Shown here in pieces: positions 1 through 9,202 of a stretch of DNA of 64,000 bases. The number at the start of each line of letters is the position of its first letter. Position 1 is the stretch's first letter. The notes beneath the pieces were generated by a model. It had not been told where the DNA came from. It saw only the letters and a list, made by a program, of their open reading frames with translations, and ran no database searches. Both the position numbers and the translations under genes were made by a program. This DNA comes from CAVWCQ01 sp963753545 (GTDB taxonomy: Bacteria; Chloroflexota; Anaerolineae; Aggregatilineales; Aggregatilineaceae), in the NCBI GenBank assembly GCA_963753545.1, contig CAVWCQ010000011.1, forward strand, positions 496,001-560,000. Reading direction: 5' to 3'.

Positions 1-27
1 GGGGCGATTTTTGGGTCGCCCCTTATT
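1..27 (+). terminator. Possible terminator hairpin at window edge
   Basis: A 7-bp stem (GGGGCGA at 1-7 with TCGCCCC at 16-22) around a T-rich loop is followed by TTATT. It could end a plus-strand gene lying outside the window. The T-tract is short, so the call is weak. Confidence 0.35.
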
Positions 28-338
28 GATCATCTTCCCATGTGTCATGGATCACTTAATATCATTTCATCGATCACTTAACAGGTTTTTGATGAATTAT
101 GGGGCTTTTCGTCTCTTTTTCTGTCGCCCGATTTTGGCGCGCTTACGGGAGAAAATGGACGATTTTAACCTTTCGAAAAAAATAGTTGATCACTTCTCCG
201 CGTGGCGATCCGCCGATCTATTATTTTTTGGGGGTCTCACCAACCATTTTCTAACTGTTATCCTACTTTGGAGCGGAACCGCTTCCGTGCATGCCGCGCA
301 TGACATATCCTCCCGATTTCATGGAGAGGGAACTCACT

Positions 339-422
339 ATGAACAGTATAGCACGAATGTTCTGCAAAAATACTCCCTTAAAGGTGAACTTTAAGTACGA
401 ATTTTATGATGGGCGTCTTTAA
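339..422 (+). CDS. Possible 27-residue small ORF
   Basis: An ATG at 339 sits 8 nt after a good ribosome site (GGAGAGGG, 323-330) and opens a 27-codon frame ending at TAA 420-422. The peptide begins MNSIARMFCKN and has no recognisable family. Apart from this, bases 28-436 hold nothing convincing; a longer frame over 11-394 has no ribosome site and looks non-coding. The only support is the ribosome site. Confidence 0.2.
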   Translation: MNSIARMFCKNTPLKVNFKYEFYDGRL

Positions 423-436
423 AATTAGACAAAAAA

Positions 437-618
437 GGGCGTATAAAAATACGCCCAATATGCGTCAAGTTAAGAAATAAACGTTATGAGTTGCGGGCAG
501 GCCCTCATCCCCTGCCCCTTCCCCCACAGCTTCGCGGGGGGAAGGGGAAAACGATTTAGAAAAGAGCGTTCCCGTGCTTAAGTTGACACGAATAGGGCGT
601 ATAACCATACGCCCCTAC
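437..618. mobile_element. MITE-like element with 38-bp inverted ends
   Basis: The left end (437-474) and right end (577-614) are imperfect inverted repeats. Each contains a small hairpin of the form GGGCGTAT-loop-ATACGCCC followed by a shared arm ending in CTTAA/TTAAG. Read inward from the right, the element starts GTAGGGGCG, a GTAG head typical of REP palindromes. The centre (about 500-556) is a CCCCTTCCCCC/GGGGGGAAGGGG hairpin that also forms the core of the elements at 12063 and 18510. There is no coding capacity, so it would be non-autonomous. Confidence 0.65.
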
Positions 619-629
619 GAAAACACGAT

Positions 630-1625
630 CTAGTCACTGTCGAGGAGGCGCAGGTAGCTCTCGTAGCGCATCTCGGAGATCTGCCCGGACTCGACGGCGC
701 GTTTGACGGCGCAGCCGGGTTCGTGGGTGTGGGTGCAGTCCAGGTCAAAGCGGCACGTGCCGATGTAGGGCCGCATCTCCGCGAAGAGCGCCGCCAGCCC
801 GCCATCTTCCGGTTCGTACCACAAGCCGAACTCACGCATACCGGGCGTGTCGACAATACTGCCGCCGTCCTCCAGCCCGAACATCTCCAGATGAGTCGTC
901 GTGTGTTTGCCTTTGCCTGTCGCCTGACTGATCTGGTTGACACGTAGACCTAAGCCCGGTTGAACAGCGTTGAGCAAACTCGTCTTGCCGACGCCCGATT
1001 TGCCGATGAACACGGAGAGAGACCCGCGCAGCGCCGCCGCGATTTCCGCGATGCCCTGCCCCGTCTGGATGCTGGTCAGATAGACCGGATAGCCGATGCT
1101 TTGATAGAGGGCGATAACCTCTTCGATATCATCGCCGGGCCGGATCAGGTCGGCCTTGGTGATGCAGATCAGCGCCGGGACGCCCGCCGATTCGGCTGCC
1201 GCGAGATGACGATCCAACAAATTCCACTTGGGGGCGGGATCGCGGGCGGCGAACACCGGGACGATCTGATCGACGTTGGCGACGATCACCTGTTCCAGCG
1301 GCTTATCCCCTGCCGCCGGGCGGGAGAGTTTGCTGCGGCGGGGAAGCACTTCCTGGATCACTCCGGCGTATTCCGTACCGCCGTCCGCTTCCTGAAAGCG
1401 CACCTGATCGCCAATCGCCACCGGGTCCACCTGATCGATATCGCGCACTTCCTTCACTTCGCGGCGTACATTGGTTGACTTTGATATCTCGAACCAGCCG
1501 ACCAGCCCTTTACGCAGTTTGCTGGTGATCGTGCAGCGAATCGTGTCGCCGCCGCTGTAGACGCCGTAAAAACCCTGGGATTTCCAATACACCACGCCGT
1601 CACGCATGATGGATGATTCACTCAT
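630..1625 (-). CDS. rsgA: Ribosome small subunit-dependent GTPase A
   Basis: RsgA (YjeQ) is a GTPase that assists late maturation of the 30S subunit. The protein has 331 residues, normal for the family. It shows the diagnostic circular permutation of GTPase motifs: G4 (TKAD, about 156-159) comes before G1 (GKSGVGKTS, about 208-216) and G3 (DTPG, about 259-262). An N-terminal OB-fold region (about 20-110) and a C-terminal zinc site complete it; the site reads C291-x5-C297-x-H299-x5-C305, one residue longer in the first gap than the usual C-x4-C. The ATG at 1625 has AGGAG upstream at slightly long spacing. It is the last gene of this minus-strand stretch. Confidence 0.95.
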   Translation of the reverse strand: MSESSIMRDGVVYWKSQGFYGVYSGGDTIRCTITSKLRKGLVGWFEISKSTNVRREVKEVRDIDQVDPVAIGDQVRFQEADGGTEYAGVIQEVLPRRSKLSRPAAGDKPLEQVIVANVDQIVPVFAARDPAPKWNLLDRHLAAAESAGVPALICITKADLIRPGDDIEEVIALYQSIGYPVYLTSIQTGQGIAEIAAALRGSLSVFIGKSGVGKTSLLNAVQPGLGLRVNQISQATGKGKHTTTHLEMFGLEDGGSIVDTPGMREFGLWYEPEDGGLAALFAEMRPYIGTCRFDLDCTHTHEPGCAVKRAVESGQISEMRYESYLRLLDSD

Positions 1626-1680
1626 GGTTAGGGATGCTCCTGATTGGTACTGCTCGGTATACGTTGGGATTGAGCCGCAA

Positions 1681-1722
1681 GGCGGGCGCAGGGCTTGCTT
1701 CGCAAGCTCGCAGCGCCCCTAC
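1681..1722. repeat. GTAG-headed REP-like palindrome
   Basis: On the minus strand this starts GTAGGGGCGC and folds into a two-part hairpin: an outer GGGCGC/GCGCCC stem and an inner GCTTGC/GCAAGC stem with a 3-nt loop. It lies just upstream of rsgA. The head matches the right end of the element at 437-618. Confidence 0.55.
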
Positions 1723-1800
1723 AAGTGCGTTCCCCAGCCAAGCTGGCGGAACGAGCACGATGGTTCGATTAAGTCAGGAGGCGTCGAGTTGAGGAGCCAG

Positions 1801-1833
1801 AAATAAAAAAGCGGTCAGGTTTGCCCCGACCGC
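1801..1833 (-). terminator. Rho-independent terminator (minus strand)
   Basis: Read on the minus strand, a stem of GCGGTC(GGG)/(CC)GACCGC at 1811-1833 is followed directly by TTTTTTATTT. It lies 27 nt after the stop of the 20-codon ORF at 1861-1923 and closes that transcript before rsgA. Confidence 0.8.
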
Positions 1834-1860
1834 TCGTTGATGTGCGGAGAATCTATCGTC

Positions 1861-1923
1861 TCAGCCCATGCAGCGGAGGCAAGCCACAACGCGACGCCGT
1901 GTACGCCGGGAACCTTTTTCCAT
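1861..1923 (-). CDS. 20-residue basic small ORF with strong RBS
   Basis: The frame reads MEKGSRRTRRRVVACLRCMG. It begins at ATG 1923, seven nt after AGGAGG, and ends at TGA 1861-1863. It has a basic Arg-rich stretch and a CxxC pair. It lies 34 bp after the WD40-like gene and 27 nt before a clear terminator, so it is the last frame of that transcript. No family is recognised. The strong ribosome site plus terminator make translation plausible; function is unknown. Confidence 0.45.
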   Translation of the reverse strand: MEKGSRRTRRRVVACLRCMG

Positions 1924-1957
1924 TGTGCGCCTCCTGTGAGCTGATGTGGACGATGGT

Positions 1958-3261
1958 TCAACTGTAGCATGGACCAGGCTTCTTGACAAGGATCATCAGT
2001 TGAAGATCATCCGCACAGAGAGGAGGGATGACACTCTCGTCTTGTTGTCCGAGCCATTGGATGAACTCACCATACTGACCACTGGCAATAAAACTGTTTC
2101 CGGTGGCGACGATATCGGGGTCTGTCGCGCATAACGACAAGATTGATTGTATTTTTTCAGGAGAAGACGCTGGCGCAACAAACTGAACGACACCATCAAA
2201 TTCTGACTGGGCGAACGTCGATATCGGTATAAACTCATCATCAGCTCGTTGTTGAGATTCAAATCGGATGTTGTATGCTAGCAGCAATCGTCCGCCGTAG
2301 GGGCTGTATTCCAGCGTCCTAACTTGATATGGCGCAGTCAGATAACTATCGATCAGATCGCCTGTATTGGCATTCCAGACATACAGTCTGCGAACTCCCA
2401 TCCTCCCCTGCAAGCTGCGAACCATCGGGACTCCACGCTAACAGCGAAATCCAATCTCGTAAACCGGTGGTGGAAGATAGCACAGTCCCATTGAGGGCAT
2501 CAACGACCGTCAAAGAATATCGGATAGCTCTTGTACTGTCGGTTGGATCAGGAAAGCTGTCGGGACTACCCGGTTCAACATCTGCCCGTGTCGCCAATGC
2601 CAAACGAGGATTTGTTTGGTCAGGACTTCCAAACAATATCATCAATTTTCTCACTGCCGATCTGATATTGGGCTAATTCTTGTCCGCTATTTGCATCGAA
2701 GACAACCACAGTATCAGCATTGATAACACCAGCAAAATAGGCATTATCTGGACTCCATATGGGCATACCTCTTAAATTGAAGAAACCGACCCGCCACAAT
2801 TGGGACGAAAAGGATCGTAGTAAATCGCCTGTTGTAGCATCATAAATTTCGGTAGCCCGATCATCACCACGGCGAAAGGCAATCTCACTGCCGTCACTGT
2901 TCCATTGAGATGTGTAAAACAGAATACTGGTATCCTGGAAATCAACCATCGGTGCGAGGGTTGTGGTATCGAGAATTCTGTTCTCGATGCCATTGCCCAC
3001 AAAAATCCGTGTGCCATCGGGACTCAACGCAATACTTGGAACCACGAATTCAATATTGGTTGGAAATGCCTGATAGGCAATCTGGTTCAACGACCGATCA
3101 TAAATCGACAAACCCAGACGCGTTGTTATGGCAAATCGGGACCCATCGGCACTCCAATCCATTGCGAGAATATTAGCCTGAAGCTGAGCGGCTACTGGAT
3201 TTTGTACAAGCACACACAAAATGACCCACAGAACAATGAAAATTACATATCGAATATTCAT
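1958..3261 (-). CDS. Secreted WD40/beta-propeller-like protein (two frameshifts)
   Basis: Three overlapping reading frames together encode one protein of about 430 residues. It begins with a hydrophobic signal peptide (about residues 1-25, ending AAA/VAA-Q). Repeated propeller-blade motifs follow: DWSADGSRFA, LSPDGTRIFV, WNSDGSEIAF, WSPDNAYFA and AWSPDGSQLA, each a WD40-type strand-turn. Frame breaks lie near 2626-2629 and 2393-2394. Removing one base at each restores WSPDQTN and the run GEDGS-RRLYVWNA, so both look like single inserted bases. The C-terminal 100 residues carry several Cys and no clear blades. Probably extracytoplasmic and protein-binding; partner unknown. Confidence 0.7.
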
Positions 3262-3340
3262 ATCGCACCTGTATTCGGTAATGGGCCACTGTCAGCCTCT
3301 ATGCCAATTACGGCGGGGTGAGTGTCACTGCATCACCGAT

Positions 3341-3362
3341 GCCCATGCCAACTCGCATGGGC
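3341..3362 (-). terminator. Hairpin after the ABC-2 permease gene
   Basis: A perfect 8-bp stem (GCCCATGC/GCATGGGC) with a 6-nt loop lies 13 nt after the permease stop codon. No T-tract follows on the minus strand, so it may only be an mRNA 3'-end structure. Confidence 0.3.
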
Positions 3363-3375
3363 ATTCTGTTTTGGT

Positions 3376-4645
3376 TTATTGCAGGCCGCGGGTCAGGGAC
3401 CATTCGCGGTTAAAAACCCAGGCCGCCAGCCAGATACTCAGCGCACCGTAGATCGCGCCGCTGATCACATTGAGGATCAGACCGGAGGTTGGCAGGGCAC
3501 TGCTGAACAGGTCACGGATGGCCACAATCGTGCCCAGGAAGGGAAGCCCGTAGACCAGCACATTGACCGTCGCGGGCATGCTGAAGATCGTCAGCAGAAT
3601 GGTAGCGGGCATACCCAACTGGAGCAGGACCATAAACAGGTTGCCTTCGCGGTAGTTCGCTGCCCGCGCACACCAGGCCATGACCAACCCATTGAGGGTT
3701 ACGATAAAGGGGAGAATCAGTACCAGCAGCACGACGACTAAGCCAAACACATTGCCTGTGCTGTTCATCAGGATATGAAGCGTCTGAGTCGGGCTGAGCA
3801 AATCCGCCTTGAGCAATTTTGGACCTGCCGCGCTGAGCGTATTCAACAGCAGACCTTCCGTCAGCCAGAGGCCCATCACCACAATCGAGGCGATAAAGAC
3901 GACGGTTAACTTGCCCAGCACGATTCCGACGCGGCTGGCAGGCGTCACGAGCAAATTTTCGATGGTCTGGCGCTCTTTTTCCCCAACCGTCGTATCGAGG
4001 ATCAGGCCGATTCCGCCGCCAACCAGCCACGATGTCACAGCCAGCGGCAGAAAGATGGTCGCCAGGATATTGCTGCCACCGTCTTTTTCATCACCACCGC
4101 CGCCTACCGTCGTTGATGAGGCGCGGCGGCCCTCGTTGACCTGGATTGGATTCAGCCAGTCGCTCGATAACCCATTTTGTTTGAGCCGCTGGCTGAGCAG
4201 ATCGTCGCTGTAACGGCTGATCACACCGCGCACCGCTCCCTGCGCCAGAAAGGTGAGCACCGAGCTATCGCGGGTAATGACGCGCACGACAGCCGGAGTC
4301 TCGCTCTGAAATCCGTTCCTGAAAGCCATCGGGAATGGAGACGATAATCACGGCATCGCCAAAGGGGTCCTGCTTGGAATCTGCCGGGGGATCGACCAGA
4401 TAGATCGAGTCATCGGCTTCCAGGCGCTGAACCAGTTCGGGCGACTGGTCCGCATTTTCGACAACCACGGGGAAACCATCGCTGGCAATACGCAGCGCCT
4501 GAGAGCCGATAAACAGCCCGGCGCAGATGCCTAATCCCGGCAGGATGATGGGGGGAGCCAGGAGCCAAAACAGGGATCGTTTATCGCGCAGCAGATCGCG
4601 CAGTTCTTTCCGAAAGACAATCCAGTAAATCCGTCGCACGCTCAT
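3376..4645 (-). CDS. ABC-2 type permease, NatB-like (frameshifted)
   Basis: Membrane component of an ABC-2 transporter of the NatB/YhaP type. It has one N-terminal transmembrane helix after the motif FRKELRDLLRDKRSLF, a long extracytoplasmic segment (about residues 45-215), then five to six helices with the typical signature TVGEKERQTIENLLVTPASR. Two frames overlap at about 4265-4329; one indel near 4285-4315 joins SIPDGFQERI to SETPAVVRVIT. The chosen ATG at 4645 follows AGGATC; a further upstream ATG at 4672 would overlap the protease gene. No ATPase partner gene is in the window. It probably exports a peptide, drug or ion; the substrate cannot be read from sequence. Confidence 0.75.
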
Positions 4646-4658
4646 AGATGATCCTGAA

Positions 4659-6823
4659 TCAAAAGAGGGCACTTCTTACGCGCCCTCCGGGATGCGAAGC
4701 AGGCAGAGCATACCTCAGGGCATGGTCGCCTGTCGAGCGAAATCGTTGGATGCGGGCGGGAACGTAAAGCTGGAAGCTGTCCAGGCTCAACCCGGCGCTG
4801 CCAAGCGCGGGGCGAATATCAAAGCGGTGATCCCCCGCGTCGGGCAGGGTCAGAGTCAGTGAGGCAGAAGCAGCTTTTTCAGCATGCAAATTGAGTGAGC
4901 CTTGCAGCACGCCATCCATATAAACATCGGCGGTTCCCGTAAATTCCGGTCGCTGCCAGTAGGAGATGGTGATTCCGGTCGCATCCTGAGTACCAAACTC
5001 AATTTGAGCGTAGGTGCTGGCCGTGTAGGCGTACTGCCCGCCGGATGCTTCCAGGGCATCCTGCGAAGTCCAGCCGGAGCCGGAGCGCACAATCGCGCCG
5101 CTGGTCTCTTCGATAGGCTGGTCGGTGCTCCACCAGTATTCGGAAGTCGTCGTCAGCACGCCCACGCCGTAATCAAGCGGACGATCTTCAGGCGCGGGGC
5201 GAGCCAAGAATCCATTATGTCGGATTTGAGCGCGCGGGACCGTTCAACCCCGGTCAAGCTGTCGTAACGTTCGTGGTTGTGCTGGTAGACCAGCGCGGCA
5301 AACCCGGCAGCATGGGCGGCTGCGGCAGATGTGCCATCGAAGGCTTGCAAACGGGAGGTGGTGACATTGGTTGGCGCGGTGACATCCGGTTTGTTGTAAA
5401 GCGCCCCGGCGGGATCCGTGCCGCCCGGCCCCAAAATCGGCCCGCGCGAACTGTAGCTGGCGATTTCAAAATTATTGTTCACGTCACCCGCCGCAATGGT
5501 CAGGACATCGGCGCTGTCTGCCGGGGTGGAAATATTGGCCCGGTTGATGGCGTGATATTCAAATTCGCCGGAAATCCAGGTGATCAACTGCATGTACTGC
5601 GCCCCGGTCGCGCTCTGTTGCCTGATGGCGATGCCATAATGCAGATCGGGCCTGTCACAGGCCAACATCGTGTCTACTTCTTCAACCGGGGTGAAAGACA
5701 CGTTATTCTGCTGCGGGCGCTCGGATGTGGCGGCGGGAACTTCTTCCCAACTATGGCCGTTGTCGGTGCTGCGGAATACGTAGAGATCGTAATCCTGATT
5801 CGAGGCATTCCCTGTGCGGGCATTGTTCCAGTCGGACCAGCGCAGAATAGCGTGCACATAAACCCCGTAGCCCGTATCGCAGGTGATGGTCTGGCCCCAG
5901 AACAGATCGTTTACGGTGTCAACTCCCTCACCGGAATCAAAATCCTGGTAGGTGCCGGAGGACGACCCGTGATCCCAGGAAACGCCGTTAAAGGAGGCAT
6001 CCCAGGTGTTGCCGTTGGAATTACCTGCCGCGTTGACCCACAGCACGCCCTGGTTGATCGCGTGCTGGATCATATCGTTAACTTCGCCCGTGCCGTCTCC
6101 CACCCCAACACTGTCCCAACGCATGGACATATTGATAATGTCCACACCCTGCGCCATCAGCCAGTCGATGGAAGCACTCAGACTGCTGGTAGTGTTGGCC
6201 TGTGCCGCCCAGATATGGGCATCGGGAGCCATGTCGCAGATGATCTCGATGACGTTCGTGCCGTGATCACCCCGCTGGCTGAGCGACATATCGGGAACAA
6301 AGTTCTGGACCTGCTGCAAACAGCCTGCCGTTTCGCTGAAATCGTAACCGTCGAAGCCGAGATCGATGACACCGATCTGCACGTCTTTACCTGTATAACC
6401 AAGCGCATGCCAGGCCGAAGCGCCTGTCGCAATCGCGCCCTGCGAAGTCACATGCCCAAAGGTTCGCTCAGCCTGAGGCGCGAGCACAACGGCATAGTCG
6501 CCCGGAATTTGATCGAGCGCCGGGAGCGACTGGACCGGAATATTAAACTCCATCAAGTGATTGATACCGATACGGTAAACTCCTCCCATCTGTTCCACCA
6601 GGGGGCGGATACGGGCCGCTTCAGCGCTGTCGGTGGCATTGATCTCGACGCGAACGATCTGATCTCTGGCCGGATTGGCAGCCAGCAGGAGCAGACCAGG
6701 ATCGACATGGATGCCGCGTTCAGCTATTGACGCGGTGGGCAGCAGGGAATTTCCACTGGTGGAAAGGAGGGCGATAAGGGAAACGAGGGCAATAAAGAGT
6801 TTCCGTTGATGAATAATTGCCAT
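4659..6823 (-). CDS. Secreted subtilisin-like serine protease, S8 family (frameshifted)
   Basis: The protein starts with a signal peptide (KLFIALVSLIALLSTSG, ending near residue 32). A propeptide-like region precedes the peptidase S8 domain. Catalytic motifs are visible: Asp in VIDLGFDGYD (about 155), His in RGDHGTNVIE (about 187) and Ser in GTSAAAAHAAG (about 510). An insertion of about 150 residues lies between His and Ser. The C-terminal 170 residues form a beta-sandwich-like segment and sit in another frame. A missing base near 5201-5207 would join DSW to ARPAPED, giving about 720 residues in all. A GGGGG ribosome site precedes ATG 6823. Likely an extracellular degradative protease. Confidence 0.85.
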
Positions 6824-7459
6824 AGATAAAACCCCCTGTCTTTATATTTATTCAATCACAAGACAGGATCGGTATTATGACACAAAATTAAGATATGAAA
6901 AAATCTTAACACCTCATTTATCTTATAAATCAACTCTTTCTGAAATCGTGTAATAGGCGGTTATTCATAAAAAGAGGATTACAGGGCTAACAATCAACCG
7001 GGTTTGAGGACAGGCTGATAATGCCCCCTGATTTGATTGTGCAGCACTTAGTCAATTCATTTTCTGAGCGAGGATCGACCACACAGAGATCGATTGAGCC
7101 AGCACAAGGCTGGAGCAGACTGCCCTTGGGAGGGGGACTAATGTCACTATTTTATAGTGAGGATTGTCAACTTTCTCGATCAGACGGTAGCAGGCGTCTC
7201 GTGGACCCAGGAGGGATTACTGATCCTACCGTTTGGCGCATGATGCGTGAGTGGATATGTCAGATTATCAATGGATAAGCGGTTTGACAGATAAGTGCAC
7301 ACTGATGAAAAAAGATAACGTCCCCACGAATCCCAATTGTTTATAAGATTTTATCAAACTTAAATCGCCTATTAAGGGGAATATGGCGACTAAGTCAATA
7401 TAATCTTTAGCATAGGGACTCTTTACTGTAATTCCAAGTCAAGCGGGGGAACAATCATT
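6824..7459. other. Long intergenic region between divergent genes
   Basis: This 636-bp AT-richer stretch separates the minus-strand protease gene from the plus-strand exopolysaccharide genes, so it should hold both promoters. A TATAAT at 7399-7404 lies 55 bp before the plus-strand start, without a clear -35 box. A short palindrome (TCACTAT-TTT-ATAGTGA) lies at 7145-7161. An 85-codon frame at 7021-7278 has no recognisable product and is probably not a gene. Confidence 0.5.
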
Positions 7460-9190
7460 ATGGCACGATTTCGTCTACTGCTCATCACTCTTGCTGTTTG
7501 GTTAACGCTACTGTTCAACCTAGAACGTCCCGATATCGTCGGTATCGGGAATATCGACCTGGCATCCATGGTTTATGTCATTGCGGCAGCCGCAACGGTC
7601 ATAATCTTAATGCTGCCCGACCTCGGACACGAACGGCTGCTCCTGGTCTTTCTTCCCTTTTTTATCGTGTACGTTGGCATCAAAGTGTATATCAGCCATG
7701 ACCATGCTCATAATGCCGCATTCGTTTACCTGACCATCACCGAGATCGCAACCCTGTTTGTAACGGTCTATGTCGCTCGAATTGTATCGCTGGCCGTAGC
7801 CAACTTTGAAGACGCTGTTGAGAGCACCGCGCTGGGGACCGACACGAGCCGCATTCTTTCGACCACGCAAGGCGAAGAAGAAATCAATAACGAATTATTC
7901 CGGGCGCGGCGCTTTGATCGCCCCGTGTCGCTGGTCTATTTGCGGGTGACCCTGCTGCCCGGCATGGCGGGGTCACTGTCTGAACAATTCAACCTGGAAA
8001 CAGCATTCCGGCGGCGCTATATCCAGGCGCGCATTGCCCAGGTCGTCGAGGCCGCGGTATACCGCAGCGACATCGTTGCCTGGCACAATGATAATCTGGT
8101 GGTCTGTCTGCCTGAGACGAACCGCGAACAGGCAGAGGAATTCGCCAGCCAGCTTTATGCCCTGATCCAGATCCGCTTAAATCTCTCGGTGAAGATGGGT
8201 GTAGCTGCTTTCCCCCAGGATGCGCTGATCTTCCCCGATCTGGTTGATGCCGCACTGCTGCACCCGATGAAATTTGAGACCGAACTGGTCGAGGTCACTC
8301 ACGACCAGGATCCCCCTTCCGGCAGCAATGGGCACGGCGGCGACGGGCGGGATGATCCGCTAACTCGGTTGAAGCGAACCACGCAGCAGTTGATCCCGGT
8401 TGAACAGGTTAAAACGGCGTGGTATTCCAAGATCGCGTCGTTATCTAACCCGCCTAACCTGCTACCTGCGAATGGGGTGGTGCTGGTCCAAACGTCCGTT
8501 GCGCCCAAAGTAACCGATCCTGAGTTTTGGGTGAACCGCTTCCCGTACCAGAGCGCCAGCGCGCGCATGTTCTACCGCCAGATCAAGCGCATCTTCGATC
8601 TGGTGGTGGTGGGCATCACGCTGCCGTTCGTGCTGCCCGTATTGGGTCTCGTCGCTCTGCTGATCCTGATCGAGAGCGGACGGCCTATCTTTTTTGTCCA
8701 GATGCGCACCGGACTGGGCGGCAGACGATTTAAGATGTATAAATTCCGCAGTATGGTATCGAATGCAGAAGAGATGCTGCGCGAACTGGCGGCACAGGGC
8801 CTTGCCAAACTGGATGCCGATGGCAAACTAGCCGAACCGCTTAAGCTGGAACGGGATCCACGCGTGACACGCGTTGGTCGCATTCTACGCAAGACCAGCC
8901 TGGACGAACTGCCCCAACTGCTCAATGTGCTGAAAGGCGATATGAGCCTTGTTGGGCCGCGTCCCACCAGTTGGAACGTGGACAGCTATACCCTGATGCA
9001 AACCGAGCGGCTCAGCGTCCGGCCCGGCATTACGGGGCTGTGGCAGGTATGCAGCCGTGGAACCACCGACTTTAACACCTGGCTCGAATGGGATGTCCGC
9101 TACATCGAAAAGATGAGCTTCACACTGATATCGAAGTTCTGCTGCGCACATCTCTCAAGGTTGTGTCTCGCTCCGGCGCTCATTAACTGA
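7460..9190 (+). CDS. Polyprenyl-phosphate sugar-1-P transferase fused to degenerate GGDEF domain (3' frameshift)
   Basis: The C-terminal part (about 370-575) is a bacterial sugar transferase that starts polysaccharide chains by moving a sugar-1-phosphate to undecaprenyl phosphate. Seen are a hydrophobic helix (FDLVVVGITLPFVLPVLGLVAL), KMYKFRSM, LRKTSLDELPQLLNVLKG, the GPRP motif, and RPGITGLWQV. The N-terminus has three to four membrane helices (1-115). Residues about 140-280 resemble a diguanylate cyclase domain whose GGDEF position reads HNDNL (in RSDIVAWHNDNLVVCLPET), so it should not make c-di-GMP. A missing base near 9121-9127 alters the last 20 residues; the corrected frame ends at 9186 with the expected DIEVLLRT tail. 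First gene of the exopolysaccharide set. Confidence 0.88.
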   Translation: MARFRLLLITLAVWLTLLFNLERPDIVGIGNIDLASMVYVIAAAATVIILMLPDLGHERLLLVFLPFFIVYVGIKVYISHDHAHNAAFVYLTITEIATLFVTVYVARIVSLAVANFEDAVESTALGTDTSRILSTTQGEEEINNELFRARRFDRPVSLVYLRVTLLPGMAGSLSEQFNLETAFRRRYIQARIAQVVEAAVYRSDIVAWHNDNLVVCLPETNREQAEEFASQLYALIQIRLNLSVKMGVAAFPQDALIFPDLVDAALLHPMKFETELVEVTHDQDPPSGSNGHGGDGRDDPLTRLKRTTQQLIPVEQVKTAWYSKIASLSNPPNLLPANGVVLVQTSVAPKVTDPEFWVNRFPYQSASARMFYRQIKRIFDLVVVGITLPFVLPVLGLVALLILIESGRPIFFVQMRTGLGGRRFKMYKFRSMVSNAEEMLRELAAQGLAKLDADGKLAEPLKLERDPRVTRVGRILRKTSLDELPQLLNVLKGDMSLVGPRPTSWNVDSYTLMQTERLSVRPGITGLWQVCSRGTTDFNTWLEWDVRYIEKMSFTLISKFCCAHLSRLCLAPALIN

Positions 9191-9202
9191 CGACAAACTA
9201 CC

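Noticed and set aside
11..394. 127-codon plus-strand frame at the window start
   Set aside because: No ribosome site, no recognisable motif, AT-rich composition unlike real genes here.
5273..6730. 485-codon plus-strand frame
   Set aside because: Antisense of the S8 protease, whose catalytic motifs are clear on the minus strand; the long frame comes from high GC.
7021..7278. 85-codon frame in the protease/EPS gap
   Set aside because: No family features and weak start context; kept only as part of the intergenic note.
7144..7300. Possible riboswitch before the EPS genes
   Set aside because: No conserved core of c-di-GMP or other classes could be matched by eye.
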